A model generated the notes under the pieces. That model had not been told where the DNA came from. It searched no databases and was given only the letters and a program-made list of their open reading frames with translations. A stretch of 64,000 nucleotides of DNA from Linum tenue (Eukaryota; Streptophyta; Magnoliopsida; Malpighiales; Linaceae), in contig CAMGYJ010000006.1 in NCBI GenBank assembly GCA_946122785.1, positions 54,766,066-54,830,065 on the forward strand, read 5' to 3'. Positions within the stretch are counted from its first letter, which is position 1; each line of letters starts with the position of its first letter. This document shows positions 10,461 through 21,381 of this stretch, in pieces. The translations under genes were made by a program, and so were the position numbers.

Positions 10461-11062
10461 CAGGAGAGGAGCTAGAATTTAAGTTTGGGGGGGCCGAAAT
10501 TTTTTTCAGTACGTAATTATAGTAAAAAATAATATAAAAAATAATATAATATAAATGTCATATTAAGAATTATTATTTAAGATAATTATTAGTAGTAAAT
10601 TATTATTTAAATTAAAAATTTAGCATATATTCAACATTATTAAAAAAAATTCAACAAAAAATAATCATCATTTGTACCTTGTTCTTCAATTATTATAAGT
10701 AATAAATAAATGTCTCCGAATAATGAGAAAAATAATTAATTTGGTACATATCCAAATTATATTTGAAGATATAATGTATAAGTTGATGTTTTAATTTACC
10801 TAATTTGAAGTTAAAGTATGAATGTTAGATGGTTGTAGTTTTTAGCAAAAATTATAAATTAATATAATATAAATGTCATATTACAAATTATTATTTAAGA
10901 TAATTATTAGCAGTAAAATTATGATTTAAATTAAAAATTTAGTTGGTATTTATACAAATAACTTAATTAATACGTAACTTCAAAATTCTCGTTGTACTAA
11001 TACGCGATTTTCAAAATTATGGGGGACCGGAGGCCCCGAGCCTCAACGTAAATCCGCCCCTG
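10461..11062. mobile_element. hAT-type element, 602 bp, perfect TSD
   Basis: The termini are CAGGAGAGGAGCTAGAATTT and, inverted, CAGGGGCGGATTTACG, flanked by the perfect 8-bp duplication GCTACAGC (453-460 and 63-70 of the flanking kilobases, that is 10453-10460 and 11063-11070). CAGNGGCGGA-type ends with GGGGGGGCC or GGCCCC subtermini are a common plant hAT signature. The interior is AT-rich with two copies of AATATAAATGTCATATTA and no transposase. Confidence 0.9.
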
Positions 11063-11612
11063 GCTACAGCTCGACGTATCGGTTGCGAAGTAAAATGAAA
11101 ACAAGTACTTTTGCTGGCGCAGCATTTTATTTCGTCATGTAATAGGAAATAGGCAACTTGACTGAATTATTATCACTGGGGCTAGGCTATATCAATAATT
11201 CAAAAGTGACAAATTAAAGACAGGGATGCCATGCCAACCAACTACGATCTCGACAGGCGGCCTTCTCCTTGCATATTATTATTCTACTAATAAGTATCAC
11301 CCAACTGGGAGCTTTCTTTAATTTTTTCCGGAACGCGGGCTCATATATTTGTAAGTTGAACTAAAATAATTTCATCAATAGTTAAATATAACATGGGTAT
11401 GTAATTGTATGGGTGGAATTTGGCAGGCACTGAGGTTGCAACCCTTAGCTGCTTCCGGGGCACATGGCGTTTAGTGATTGGGTTAACAATCATTTTCATT
11501 TTTTAATTGTTAACCGGGGTGAGAAGGTGGAGGCGACGGAACGTATTCAATGCTTCATTTATTTCATTCTTCTTCCACTCTAGGGGTTAACTTGAAGGCA
11601 CCAGCTCTCATC

Positions 11613-11800
11613 TAGGGATGATAATAGGCAGGTTTAGGGCGGGTTTACCTAAACCATTCCCATCCCCGCTTTCAAATATCCAAACACAACCCGCCCCATA
11701 CTCATGCGGGGAAAGATTTTGCAAACTCATCCCCATATCCGTGGGTTTCAGGTACCCATGAGTAATACACGCCCCCGTACATCCAACATTATAATACTTA
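11613..11800. mobile_element. Orphan left end of a hAT-type element
   Basis: TAGGGATGATAATAGGCAGG followed by CCCGCC/GGGCGG-rich subterminal sequence resembles the ends of the elements at 4351, 12674 and 55088. I could not pair it with a right end, so it is either truncated or older than its neighbours. Confidence 0.5.
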
Positions 11801-12083
11801 AAATTTTACATGTAAATTTTCAATTATAACATTAAACGCACCTACTATATCATGAAGTCGACAAAGTGACAATGATTCTTAATTTGGTTCAAAGCATCAT
11901 ATCGTAAACATCCCTTCATCCATAAAATCTTACTATATATTATGGTTGTTGAAAAACAACTTCTTGCCACATAAGCACTTGGAGAATTTACAAGTTGTCA
12001 AGGTGGACAATTTTTTTTACAAGCAAAATAGTTAGTTAATGAGTTATTTATGGAGTTATCTCTCTCTTCTTTTAATGGTGTTT

Positions 12084-12676
12084 TCTTTTATTCAATAAAT
12101 TTTTTTTGTATTATATCTATGTTTTGTAGAAGAAGGCTAATGTTTGTAGAGTGATATACTGATATATCACATTTGTTTAAACAAAAAATATCTTATTAAA
12201 TTTTATAAGCAAAATTTCTACTAATTTTAAACAAATACACACATAAACAATAATATTTTCATCAATTAAACAAAATATAATGATGGAAATAAAGAAAATA
12301 ATTGTTAGAAAATCAATCAACTTTCATAAACGAACTATGTTATTTTATATTTTTGGCTATTAAACACTCTCTTATATTTTTCTTTTATTCAATAAATTTT
12401 TTTTGTATTATATCTATGTTTTGTAGAAGAAGGCTAATGTTTGTAGAGTGATATACTGATATATCACATTTGTTTAAACAAAAAATATCTTATTAAATTT
12501 TATAAGCAAAATTTCTACTAATTTTAAACAAATACACACATAAACAATAATATTTTCATCAATTAAACAAAATATAATGATGGAAATAAAGAAAATAATT
12601 GTTAGAAAATCAATCAACTTTCATAAACGAACTATGTTATTTTATATTTTTGGCTATTAAACACTCTCTTATTTAG
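12084..12676. repeat. 297-bp tandem duplication, near identical
   Basis: The block running from TTCTTTTATTCAATAAATTT to TATTAAACACTCTCTTAT is present twice with a 297-bp period. I see essentially no difference between copies, so the duplication is recent. It is AT-rich and non-coding. The second copy ends at the target site of the hAT element that begins at 12674. Confidence 0.85.
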
Positions 12677-13215
12677 AGATGGCAACCAAAACCATGGCCG
12701 CAGGTGCACAACCGCCTCCGACCCAGTCAATGCGGAGAATCTTCTCATTGATTGGGTATGGGTAAAATACGCAAATTTTTTGATGGAGATGGGCGGATAT
12801 GGTTTTGAAATCCCCCGCCCCATACTCATACCCAAACCCGCCCCGCCGAGGATCATTTGTTATATGCAGAAAAAATAACGAGTCTATTGTAATTTGTCAA
12901 TAGAAGGAAGGGTAATTAAAAGAAAAACAAAGTTTTAAAATATAATTGATGGAAACCAAATCGTAATTTCATCCACTTATGTATCAGTTCCATACATTTT
13001 TGGGCAGGTAGTACCAAAAATTTTTACATATTTTTTTTATGGTGAGTAGCTTATGGGGCGGGTATTACCCATGGGTATCCGAAAACCGCGGGGTATGGAG
13101 ATGAGTTTGTAAAACCTTCCACCGTATGGGTATGCGGCAGATATGAGTTTAGGTATTTGAAAATGGGAATGAGAATGAGGATAGTTTAGGCAAACCCGAC
13201 CCATTGCCATCCTTA
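12674..13215. mobile_element. hAT-type element, 542 bp, perfect TSD
   Basis: The termini TAGAGATGGCAACC and, inverted, TAAGGATGGCAATGGG are flanked by the perfect 8-bp duplication CTCTTATT (12666-12673 and 13216-13223). The subterminal regions are rich in CCCGCCCC and GGGCGGG. There is no transposase. It belongs to the same group as the elements at 4351, 55088 and 59843. Confidence 0.9.
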
Positions 13216-13229
13216 CTCTTATTTCTAAT

Positions 13230-14375
13230 TAATATATCTATAAAATAAAACAAGTATTATATAGTAAAAGTTCTGGATAGAAACTTAATGATGTACGAGT
13301 ACTATTATATGGCACGTGTGAATGTTAGAGAAATCTTTGTTGACGATGTACGATAAACATTATGTTTCATCAACCACTAATCAAACATGGGTTGACAATT
13401 TTCATTTAATAGTTGAATGTCTTCTACATTACAAGCCTTTATAGTTAGAAGACTCTAAACCGAGCTATTAGGTTAAAAATGAAGAATATTTATAATCATG
13501 AGATCAAGGCAATTCTAATAAGTCATTTGGTTGCATGGTTGTGAGTACGTGACTCCATGTGCTGAGGGTTAGTACATATTGAGTAAATAAAATTTAAAAG
13601 CTATACCTTTCAGAATTCTCAAAATTTTAACCAAATATTTTGTATCGCGTCAAAATATTAATCATTTCTCTTTTATCTTTAATAATTTTGTAAATCTTCT
13701 CTTAATTAAAATACTAAAATTTTGAATATTGATTGACACGTGTCTTCTCCAACTCATCATCATGTTGTTGAGTCAATATTACTAACAAAAATGCTAATGG
13801 GGAGTTAACGTTTGGCTAATACTTTGTATTTTGAAAGGTATGGTTGATAATTAAAAGTTTGAAAGATTTTATTAATATATTGTATAAGATACTAAGATTG
13901 TGTGTCTTGATAGACAAATTTTGACATAAGATCCTCTGCAGAGACTTAATGAACATTCACATAAACATGTGTCAAGATTAGATAAGTTGATCATAATAAG
14001 GGGTACGGTATGTGTCAAGTTTCACTTGGATAAACACAATTTATCGAGTAATCAAGTATCTTTATCCAATAATATGGATGTTTTATAAGATTAGAAATTT
14101 GAATAGCTTGGTTGACAAATTTTTGTATACTATTCTAAATGTGACGGGATAAACCTTTAAAATATGATTTATTATTAGAGAATCGAAACCTATGAATATC
14201 ATAGGTGAATGTGCTAAATATTGAGAATTTTTAATATGAACGTATAACATACTCACTTATGAAGCGTGAGCATAAAAAAGTTAGAAGATTAAAAAGATTT
14301 TATACATGTAGATAAATTAATTTATATAAATGATAAAATGAAATTTTCCGGCCAACCGGCCGGGTAAAAAACTAG
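13230..14375 (+). mobile_element. Candidate Helitron; 3' end at 14375
   Basis: The 3' end is the firm part: the GC hairpin CCGGCCAACCGGCCGG, then GTAAAAAA, then CTAG with T as the next base (14349-14376). The 5' limit given is a guess at an ATATCTATAAAATAAAA motif near 13235 and may be wrong. No Rep/helicase coding is seen, so it would be non-autonomous. Confidence 0.4.
13590..13865. repeat. Decayed copy of the 10051 MITE interior
   Basis: Words such as AGTCAATATTACTAACAAAA followed by GCTAATGGGGAGTTAACGTTTG match the interior of 10051-10409 in the same orientation, with many changes and weak ends. Confidence 0.6.
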
Positions 14376-14619
14376 TAGAGTATAATGTAATCCAAATCAT
14401 TATTTCCTAGCTCTAATACATATACTAAGCAATAATTAACTAATATAATCTTGCTAACACGAGGAAAAACTGAAAGAGTGAAGGGAGAGTTGAGGAAAAA
14501 GAATTAGGTTTTGATTTGGGTGGCCACTCAATTGCATTTCTACTAAATATTTTGTTGAGTTACCCTCACTATCATTGATAGATTACTATCTGATCCATAT
14601 ATTTTTTATATGTCAACAA

Positions 14620-14802
14620 ATATTCTTGGTGGGGCGGGTATGGGTATGTGTATGGGGCGGGGGAGGCTAAAACCATACCCGCCCCATACCCATCAAACAT
14701 TTTGCGGGTTTTACCCATACCCGGTCAAAGCGGGGATTCCCCGCGTTGACTGGGTCGGGGGCGGTCGGATACCCGTGCGCATGGGTTTGATTGCCATCCC
14801 TA
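14620..14802. mobile_element. Truncated hAT-type MITE
   Basis: The right end GATTGCCATCCCTA and the GGGCGGGTATGGG-rich subterminal DNA match the hAT family seen at 12674. The left end is missing or highly changed (around TCTTGGTGGGGCGGG). Confidence 0.6.
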
Positions 14803-14832
14803 CTCTAAACTAAGCTTGCGTTGATTATTTTC

Positions 14833-15169
14833 TGTAAGGAAGTGGTTAAGTAGCATACATGGGCCTGTATAAGACCCAACATAACCTTCGCCCAACAATT
14901 AGAGTTATTGGGACCAACTGGTTTATGACATGGTATCAGAGCTGGTTTGTCCTTGAGGTCACGTGTTCAAGTCCTCACGACCCCCTATATTAATCATTGT
15001 CTTTCAAGCACATGGTATGGCGGACCTGTGCAAACTTCAAGCCCATGAGTCAGCTTTCGTTTGAGGGGGCGTGTAAGGAAGTGGTTAAGTACCATCCATG
15101 GGCCTGTATAAGATCCAACATAACCTTCTCCCAACAAATCGAGTTATTGGGACCAACTGGTTTATAACA
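14833..15169 (+). mobile_element. TRIM retrotransposon, 337 bp, two 98-bp LTRs
   Basis: Two 98-bp direct repeats (14833-14930 and 15072-15169) both start TGTAAGGAAGTGG and end CA. Directly after the first is TGGTATCAGAGC (14931-14942), the classic initiator-tRNA-Met primer-binding site. TTTGAGGGGGCG just before the second is a polypurine tract. The internal region is only about 141 bp and non-coding, which fits terminal-repeat retrotransposons in miniature. The LTRs differ at only a few sites. No 5-bp duplication is visible, which may be explained by the rearranged sequence that follows. Confidence 0.9.
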
Positions 15170-15226
15170 GCTGAATCATGGGCTTGAAGTTTGCAGAGGC
15201 CCTCCATACCATGTGCTTGATCCACA
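15170..15226 (-). repeat. Inverted copy of TRIM internal sequence
   Basis: Immediately after the 3' LTR, the minus strand reads AAGCACATGGTATGG...CAAACTTCAAGCCCATGA, matching the internal region of the TRIM (about 15006-15052). The element therefore ends in an inverted partial copy of itself. Confidence 0.8.
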
Positions 15227-15270
15227 ACTGTTTTCGCAATCATGAGTATAGGTATGAAAACATAGCCCGA

Positions 15271-16559
15271 TGATAATTGTCAAAAACATATTGATTTTGT
15301 GTTCTTAATGTGATTATTTCATGATATTTTTGAGACATATAATGTTTGTTTTAAGGCTAATTGATTATGGAATGGTTGAAAAGCCATTACCATCCTGTGT
15401 TAGAGTTTTTGATGAGTTTCAGAACAGTACGGGCGGATTGCTTTAGCACAAGCAAACAATCATGAGCATGTTTAGCCTCGAATCACTAGTGGAGAACAAT
15501 TTGGGTTGCTGGCCCAAGCAAAGTACAAAGAAAAGCTAGCGGGGCAGGGCCATGCTTGTGGTTGGACGAAGTAAAGGGACCAGAGGAATGTGCGAAGAAA
15601 AGAAGGTAGCCCACTTTATTTGCCGCGGGACTAATTGAAGGAGAGACGGATCAGGGGGAATTGGGAGGGAATAATTCTTTTGGAGGAGAATTCTTTTGGG
15701 GACACTCGGACAGAGGAAGGCAGGAGGCGATTGACGAGTCGGCGATCGACTTCTCCAGGGCGGCACGAGCTGATTTCAACAAGAACAAGTGGTTTGGTTG
15801 GATTTTTTCTAGTCCGAATTATTTGTTTATTATTGATTTGGAACATAATGATCAAAATTATATTGTTTTATCTTAGTTTGATCATGAACTAAACCCCGAT
15901 TTCTGGGGAAAACACCATAGGATGTAGCTATTTCTAGAATTGATGGATTGATTCGTATTTCTTTTCTTCCAATATCTATTGCATGAAATTACTTAATGCT
16001 TTGTGTTGACTGGCCACCAATACATTAATTTGTTGTTAATTAGGTTATTAGCGACAGTGAAACCCTAATTACTGAACATATTTCATGTGACATAGTAACT
16101 TATCGAAGCGACAGTGGATTAAATAAGATGCTATGCGGTCTTGATTGGGATATCGGTCTTAAGACTAAATAATTAATTCATTGAGATACGACATTAGGAT
16201 TTTAATTGATTATTTAGTACGTAGTAATTCCCGACAGGGATAGCTAACACAGTAGAGATATTCTGGTGGTAGAGAATTGGATTAAACTGATTAGAATATG
16301 TGAATTAATTTCGATGTGATAGGTAGTGAGTCCCGGTGTTTCTCCCAGAGCTATCTCCCATTGATTTTCTCCCGACAACTTTGATTTGCTTGTTTTGTTT
16401 AATTATTAGCTAGTAGTTTCATCACTTAAACATTTTCACCTATAGTTTCCTCTATAAAATTGATAGAATATAAGGTTGTACCAGTCCCTGAGAGACGATA
16501 CCCGGATTTCCGGTTTTACTACAAGATAGGAATTGAAGCATTACACTTTTGCCCTACCA
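15271..16559 (+). mobile_element. 5' LTR of a decayed Tat/Athila element
   Basis: The LTR is inferred to start at TGATAATTGTC, because the related LTRs at 23452 and 26701 also start TGATAA. It ends at GCCCTACCA, six bases before a primer-binding site. Its last 150 bases (GTCCCTGAGAGACGATACCC, then GATAGGAATTG) are of the type that precedes the PBS in this clade. The start is less sure than the end. No matching 3' LTR exists in the window. Confidence 0.65.
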
Positions 16560-16565
16560 AGTTTT

Positions 16566-16583
16566 TGGCGCCGTTGCCGGGGA
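16566..16583 (+). promoter_or_regulatory. Retrotransposon primer-binding site
   Basis: TGGCGCCGTTGCCGGGGA, the tRNA-primed minus-strand start site used by Tat/Athila-type Ty3 elements, lies six bases after the LTR end. Confidence 0.9.
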
Positions 16584-16670
16584 CTGCCATACCTTATTTT
16601 TGTTGATTTTTGTGAGTGAACTATTTTGATATGTGTTCTAGTGTGCAGGTGAATTTCAGGTTTATCCTCC

Positions 16671-17531
16671 TTGTGCATTCCTAGGAGGACGACCGGCGAT
16701 TTACTGCCACTAGACCAGGAGATCGAGAAGACCTGTCGAGAGAACAAGAAGCAGGTCAAGTTAGGGAAGCAACCAACCATAACACCTAGGCCTTCCCTAA
16801 CCCATAATCGTCAACAGAGAGGGCAGACTTCATCACCTGTCATCCCTACACCACCGACACAACCATCACCGCGCGACATCAAGCCTGTCATCATGGCAGA
16901 CCAGGATCGTTCGATAAGAGCTCGCTTGAATCGAAGGACTGGAGCCCGAGCTTCATGTGTTGTCATTCCAGCTGGGGATGCAACCATGGAAATTACCCCA
17001 GCATTCATCAACATGATCACCAACGGGTATACTTTCTCTGGGGCTAGCAATGAGGATCTTCACGAACATCTTCGCCGGTTCGCGAGTATATGTGATACGA
17101 TGAAGAGCCCTACAGTGTCTGATGATGCAATTCGCCTACGGATGTTCTCGTTCTCTCTGCTAGGGAATGCATTACACTGGTTCCAGAACTTAACACTCCA
17201 TTCCATCACGACATGAGCTCATCTTGAGAAGACCTTTTTGGATAAGTATTTTCCTCCTGCCAAGGCAATGAAGAGGCAGGAGGAAATTGTTACTTTTAAA
17301 CAAGCTGAAGACGAGAGTCTGACTGAGGCATGGGAGCGCTACAAGGGATTGTTGATGAGATGCCCAAGTCATGGTCTTGAGGATTGGAACGTGATCATTA
17401 TTTTCTTCAATGGAATCAGAAGGGAGTTCCGGGATGCTCTGAATAATGCTTCGCGGAATGGTTTCACAAGCATGGAGGCACCAGCAGCATATGATATAGT
17501 AGAGAAGATCTGTTCAGAAGCAACTGAATGA
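16671..17531 (+). pseudogene. gag: Tat/Athila gag with one nonsense mutation
   Basis: A single frame runs from about 16671 to a stop at 17529-17531 and is interrupted only by TGA at 17214-17216. The first ATG in frame is 16893 (MADQDRS). The product has the retrotransposon gag domain: FSGASNEDLHEHLRRF, then LRMFSFSLLGNALHWFQ, then after the stop LEKTFLDKYFPP, SLTEAWERYKGLLMRCP and FFNGIRREF. The interrupting TGA stands where gag proteins have the conserved Trp of ITTW, so it is a TGG-to-TGA change. With the stop the capsid domain is cut in half, and the copy is probably dead. An upstream LPLDQEIEKT segment resembles the N-terminus of Athila gag. Confidence 0.88.
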
Positions 17532-17539
17532 GGTAGTGA

Positions 17540-17939
17540 GACCAGTATTCGTGAAAGTGGAGCTCCAGAAAGGAAAAATTCATCTTCCTGTGATAGTGGA
17601 TCAGCTGAAGTATCACATGTCCTATATGCTCAGATTCTGAAATCAAAGCAAGGGCAGAAATCCTTGCCAGGGCACCTCAAGCATAGATATTTGGGTAAGG
17701 ATTTCAATCTTCCTGTTATGATTCCTTCTTCACTGACATCGAAACAGGAAGAGTACTTGCTTGAGGCGCTGCAGTACCACCTACGCCTCACTAAAGGGTC
17801 TAACATGCCAGCTAAGAAGGTCATACCCAATTTTCGCACACCTGGCCCTGCAGAGGTGACTCATATGCTGGATGGCGGTTATGCGTTCTATAATTGTTCG
17901 GGAGGGTATTCTGGATACCTTTCCATACCCATTGGTTGA
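17540..17939 (+). pseudogene. pol: Pol remnant: pre-RT linker and start of RT
   Basis: The frame around 17625-17939 gives SLPGHLKHRYLGKDFNLPVM and SSLTSKQEEYLLEAL, the linker that precedes reverse transcriptase in Tat/Athila pol. It ends in a damaged HMLDGGYAFYNCSGGYSGYL, recognisable as the RT segment normally reading ...FYCFLDGYSGY... The catalytic YxDD region, RNase H and integrase are all absent. The frame between RT linker and RT core is shortened, so there has been at least one internal deletion. Confidence 0.8.
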
Positions 17940-19525
17940 AAGCTCCGTGAACGTCAGGCTGAGGACGTTAAACAAGCGCTTCTTGGGAGGCAACCCAATG
18001 TGAGTTTTATTTTCTTTATTTTTTCTTTTTCTTGTGTCAAACCCGTGCATGTTTAGATTAGGAGTTGAACATTAGGGACAATGTTCCATCCTGAGTGTGG
18101 GGTGGTGAGTCTTAGTGTTGTTTGTCCATTTTGCATGTGGTAAAAAAAAAATAACAAAAAAAAAACAGTCTTTGGGTTGTGCACAGCCAAACTGCATGCA
18201 GTCTACCTGTGTTGTTGCATTCTGCCAGTGCTAACCTAATGGCTAAAAAACACCTAAAAATCAGAAAAATTAAAAACAAAACCTTGTACTCTTGTGGTAA
18301 CATGATGTAAATGACTGTAATGCGTGTGAAATGAGTTTGTGCTTGAAGAAAATCATCAAAATTACCCCCACTAGTGTTGAATTGCATAGTTCTTCACAAT
18401 GAGCTTGATGTTTTGACTGACTTGATGTGCTTTAAATTAGCAAGCTCTTTTAGCAACACTCTATTTTGTGAGGATAGTGTAATGAATTTTGGTGAAGTAG
18501 TTAGGTGGAAGAACATTGACCATTCGACATGTTTGGATACCGTGCTTACTTGCATCTATTGTGAGCTTTTGACTTTGCAATGAGTCTCTCTGTTTTAAAA
18601 GGTTTTATGATGGGGTGAACTGTATCTTTATAAAAGAAAAAAAATCCTACATGACAAGTAAAATATAAGAAAGTTGCCATAACAATTAAAGTGTGGGTAA
18701 AATGCCAAGATCGTGTGAGGCAATCACTAATTGCACAGGGGGATTAGGAAAGGTTCAACTGAGCATCAGTTCTCGACCGTACGATGTTTCTTATCAAGTA
18801 CGATCCCGCGTTGAGTGAAGTGCCATTTGAGGATGTGCAGTGAGCCTCCACATGGATCGAGGAAAAGGAGCTGAAAGAAGCCCTTATGCGAGTGCTAAAA
18901 TGCATAAATTGCTCTTGCTCGGTCACCGGTAGTAAGAAACAAATCCCACTTGTACTAAATACGACCACTCGGCAAGCAAAATCAGAAAGAGAGAAAGCCT
19001 CTCCTTGTCAGAAAGGTAGTGATGTGCTTAAAGTTAAAACCAAGTTTGCTAAAAGCTTCCCCCATTAGTTTTTGAGACTCAGGCCTAGTTAATTGCTTAT
19101 GCTTGACGTGAGTAAGCCAGATTGTCCTCACGAGATATGCACCTTATTGATGTGGTTAGATTCTCCTAATAACTGTTACACCATAAGTTGTTAATCACCT
19201 ACTACCGACGATCGGAATTGAGTGTTGCTAATTGAGCTTTTGATGGGTTTGAGTCAGTCAATGGTTAATGGTTGCAAAGACCTTGAGTGTGGGGTGAAAG
19301 GTATGATCATTAAAACACAACTTGTCCTTTGAGAAAGAAACTACTGATTATCACAAGAGTACAAGGGTAAATTTCTTGTGTTGATGTTGTGTTTTGTGTG
19401 TCATGGGTTTTTGTGTTTTGAGCAGGGTTGTGTCTCCATGGTTTGTGTTGTGCTTCCTCCAATTATCGTTCTCTTGTCTAAGTCATTGCTTAGGGACAAA
19501 CAAGTATTGAGTGTGGGGTTGCACC
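17940..19525 (+). mobile_element. 3' internal region of the decayed Tat/Athila element
   Basis: This starts with the conserved post-integrase block AGCGCTTCTTGGGAGGCAAC (17966-17985) and holds no ORF with a known domain. The motif GAGTGTGGGG, which in this clade forms the polypurine tract, occurs three times (about 18092, 19284 and 19508), each after an AGGGACAA- or ACCTT-type segment. Sequence after the last copy does not start with TGATAA, so the 3' LTR has been lost and replaced by AACCCG-rich DNA. Confidence 0.7.
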
Positions 19526-19690
19526 CAATTAACCCGCCCGATCAACCCTACTCGCAACCTGAACGCAACCCGATTGACCCGCAAACCAACTAACCCGCAA
19601 CCCGATTAACCCGAACTCAATTGACCCGAACAAGACTAACCCGTAACCTGACCGACTCAACCCGAACTTCACCTAATCCACTTGAATAAT
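19526..19690. repeat. AACCCG-rich degenerate repeat
   Basis: Words of the form ACCCGCAACCCGATTAACCC repeat irregularly. The sequence resembles subterminal DNA of the hAT MITEs in this window, but no end can be defined. Confidence 0.45.
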
Positions 19691-19780
19691 TATTATTATA
19701 TACAATGCATAGTTTTTCAAAATAAAGCTTTTCATTATAAACTTAGAAAATATGAAATTTAGAAAATATGGAACTCACTT

Positions 19781-20600
19781 CACTACAAGAAAACTGGTTT
19801 TTTATCACGGGAATTAATTTTCCTATTTTTTTTCTTCATTTTCCATGATTAATTGTTAGTCACGGTTAATTACCGTGAACAATGTGGCAATTTATATGTA
19901 CAAAAGGTAATTGAAAATTAAGAAGGATTACAAAAAATAAATTATGGCTCCTATTATTATGAAAAATACTTTAATTAAAGAAAAAAAATCTCCTTCTCAG
20001 ATCACACAGATATCTTGCTGAAAGTAAAAAAATTTCACAATTATAATTTTTGTTACTGTGGGACTCATTTAATGTTATTTTTCAATTCTCATACCGAAAA
20101 TTTTTGGATCCATAATCTTAAAATTTTGTCTCCAATTCATAAAATTTGGGCTCTTCCCCATTATGGATTCTGCCGCCAACTAAAAGTCCTAAACTTTTCA
20201 TTCTACCTCAAACTCCTTCAAACTTTTGGCTGTGAAAATTCTCAAGTGACCCGCCTTCATACTTTTGCCTTATCTTTTAGTTTAGTTTTTTATTTTAAAA
20301 TTCTATGATAACTTTACCAAACCCCAACTATCATGCATTCCAATCCAAACTTCTAAATCAAAATGAATCCCTCTCACCTTCCCCCAAATCTCCACAACCC
20401 TTTGCGTCTTCGCCGTTGTCGCCTTTACGTCTGAGCCCCAAGGAGCTGGTGACTCCCCACCGGATTCACCGCCTAACCCATCATTGTCACTAACCAGCGA
20501 AAATTAAATTTTTGGTTAATTTAACTATTCAATAAAATTATCAATTAAATATAAATAAAGTAAAGTAATGTATTTGGTAATTTGATATTTTTAAAAAGAG
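19781..20600 (+). mobile_element. CACTA (En/Spm) terminus with non-coding remnant
   Basis: CACTACAAGAAAACTGG at 19781 is the standard plant CACTA terminal sequence. It is followed by subterminal motifs in both orientations (ATCACGG and TTACCGTGA at about 19805-19885). I could not find the partner end TTTTCTTGTAGTG downstream, so the element is truncated or very old, and the right limit is arbitrary. No transposase is seen. Confidence 0.6.
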
Positions 20601-20613
20601 AGGGAAATATTGG

Positions 20614-20996
20614 ACGGTACCCAGGGTGAAATCTGGGGTACCGCATACCTTTAGTATTAAAACGCTATCTAGACCTCGAATTAGGAGGATTTTTTAACCT
20701 GATACTATATCCTAACCATTAATGAGCGAACCCTAGGTACTAATTATCTAAATCATAAACTATAAACCCTAAGATGGTGCGTTCATTTTTTGCCTTTATT
20801 TGTATGAATCATAACCGTCGATTATTATTCTAATTAAATTGATCTTGGAGTATAAGATTTAGAGAACTAAGACCTAGATTTTTATCTTTAAGGGTTAGAG
20901 TATATTATTATGTTCGAAAGATTAATCAATTCATGGTTTGAATAGGGTTTCCATACTCAAGGTATGCGATACCCTGGATTTTACCCTGGGTACCGT
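20614..20996. mobile_element. Palindromic MITE, copy 1
   Basis: The unit starts ACGGTACCCAGGGTGAAAT and ends with the complement, ...TTACCCTGGGTACCGT. The inverted similarity extends inward to the centre (CTAACCATTAATG against CTTTAAGGGTTAG, CTAAATCATAAACT against GATTTAGAGAAC), so the whole 383 bp can fold into one imperfect hairpin. No coding is present. Confidence 0.78.
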
Positions 20997-21005
20997 AGAA
21001 TGGGA

Positions 21006-21380
21006 GTACCCAGAGTGAAATCCGGGGTACCGTATACCTTGAGTAAGAAAACGCTATCCAAAACTTGAATTGTCTGATCTTTCATATATGATACTATACT
21101 CTAACCCTTAATAATCAAAATCTAGGTCTTAATTCTCTAAATCTTATACCCCAAGATCAATTTAATTAGAAATAATAATCGACGATTATGATTCGTCCAA
21201 ATATAGGCAAAAAATCAATGCACCATCTTAAGGTTTATAGTTTATGATTTAGATAATTAGGACCTAGGGTTCACTCATTAAGGGTTAGGGTATAGTATCA
21301 TGCCCAAAAATCCTGCTAATTCGAGGTCTAGGTAGCGTTTTCATACTCAAGGTATGCGGTACCCCGAATTTCACCCGAGG
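21006..21380. mobile_element. Palindromic MITE, copy 2
   Basis: A second copy of the palindromic unit lies only nine bases after copy 1. It matches copy 1 best in inverted orientation, so the pair forms a hairpin of about 765 bp. Its right end stops at CACCCGAGG, short of the expected GGGTACCGT, apparently cut by the hAT-like element that starts at 21382. Confidence 0.75.
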
Positions 21381-21381
21381 T

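Noticed and set aside
14931..14942. Part of a tRNA-Met gene
   Set aside because: Only the 12-base PBS complement is present, between two LTRs; no tRNA cloverleaf.
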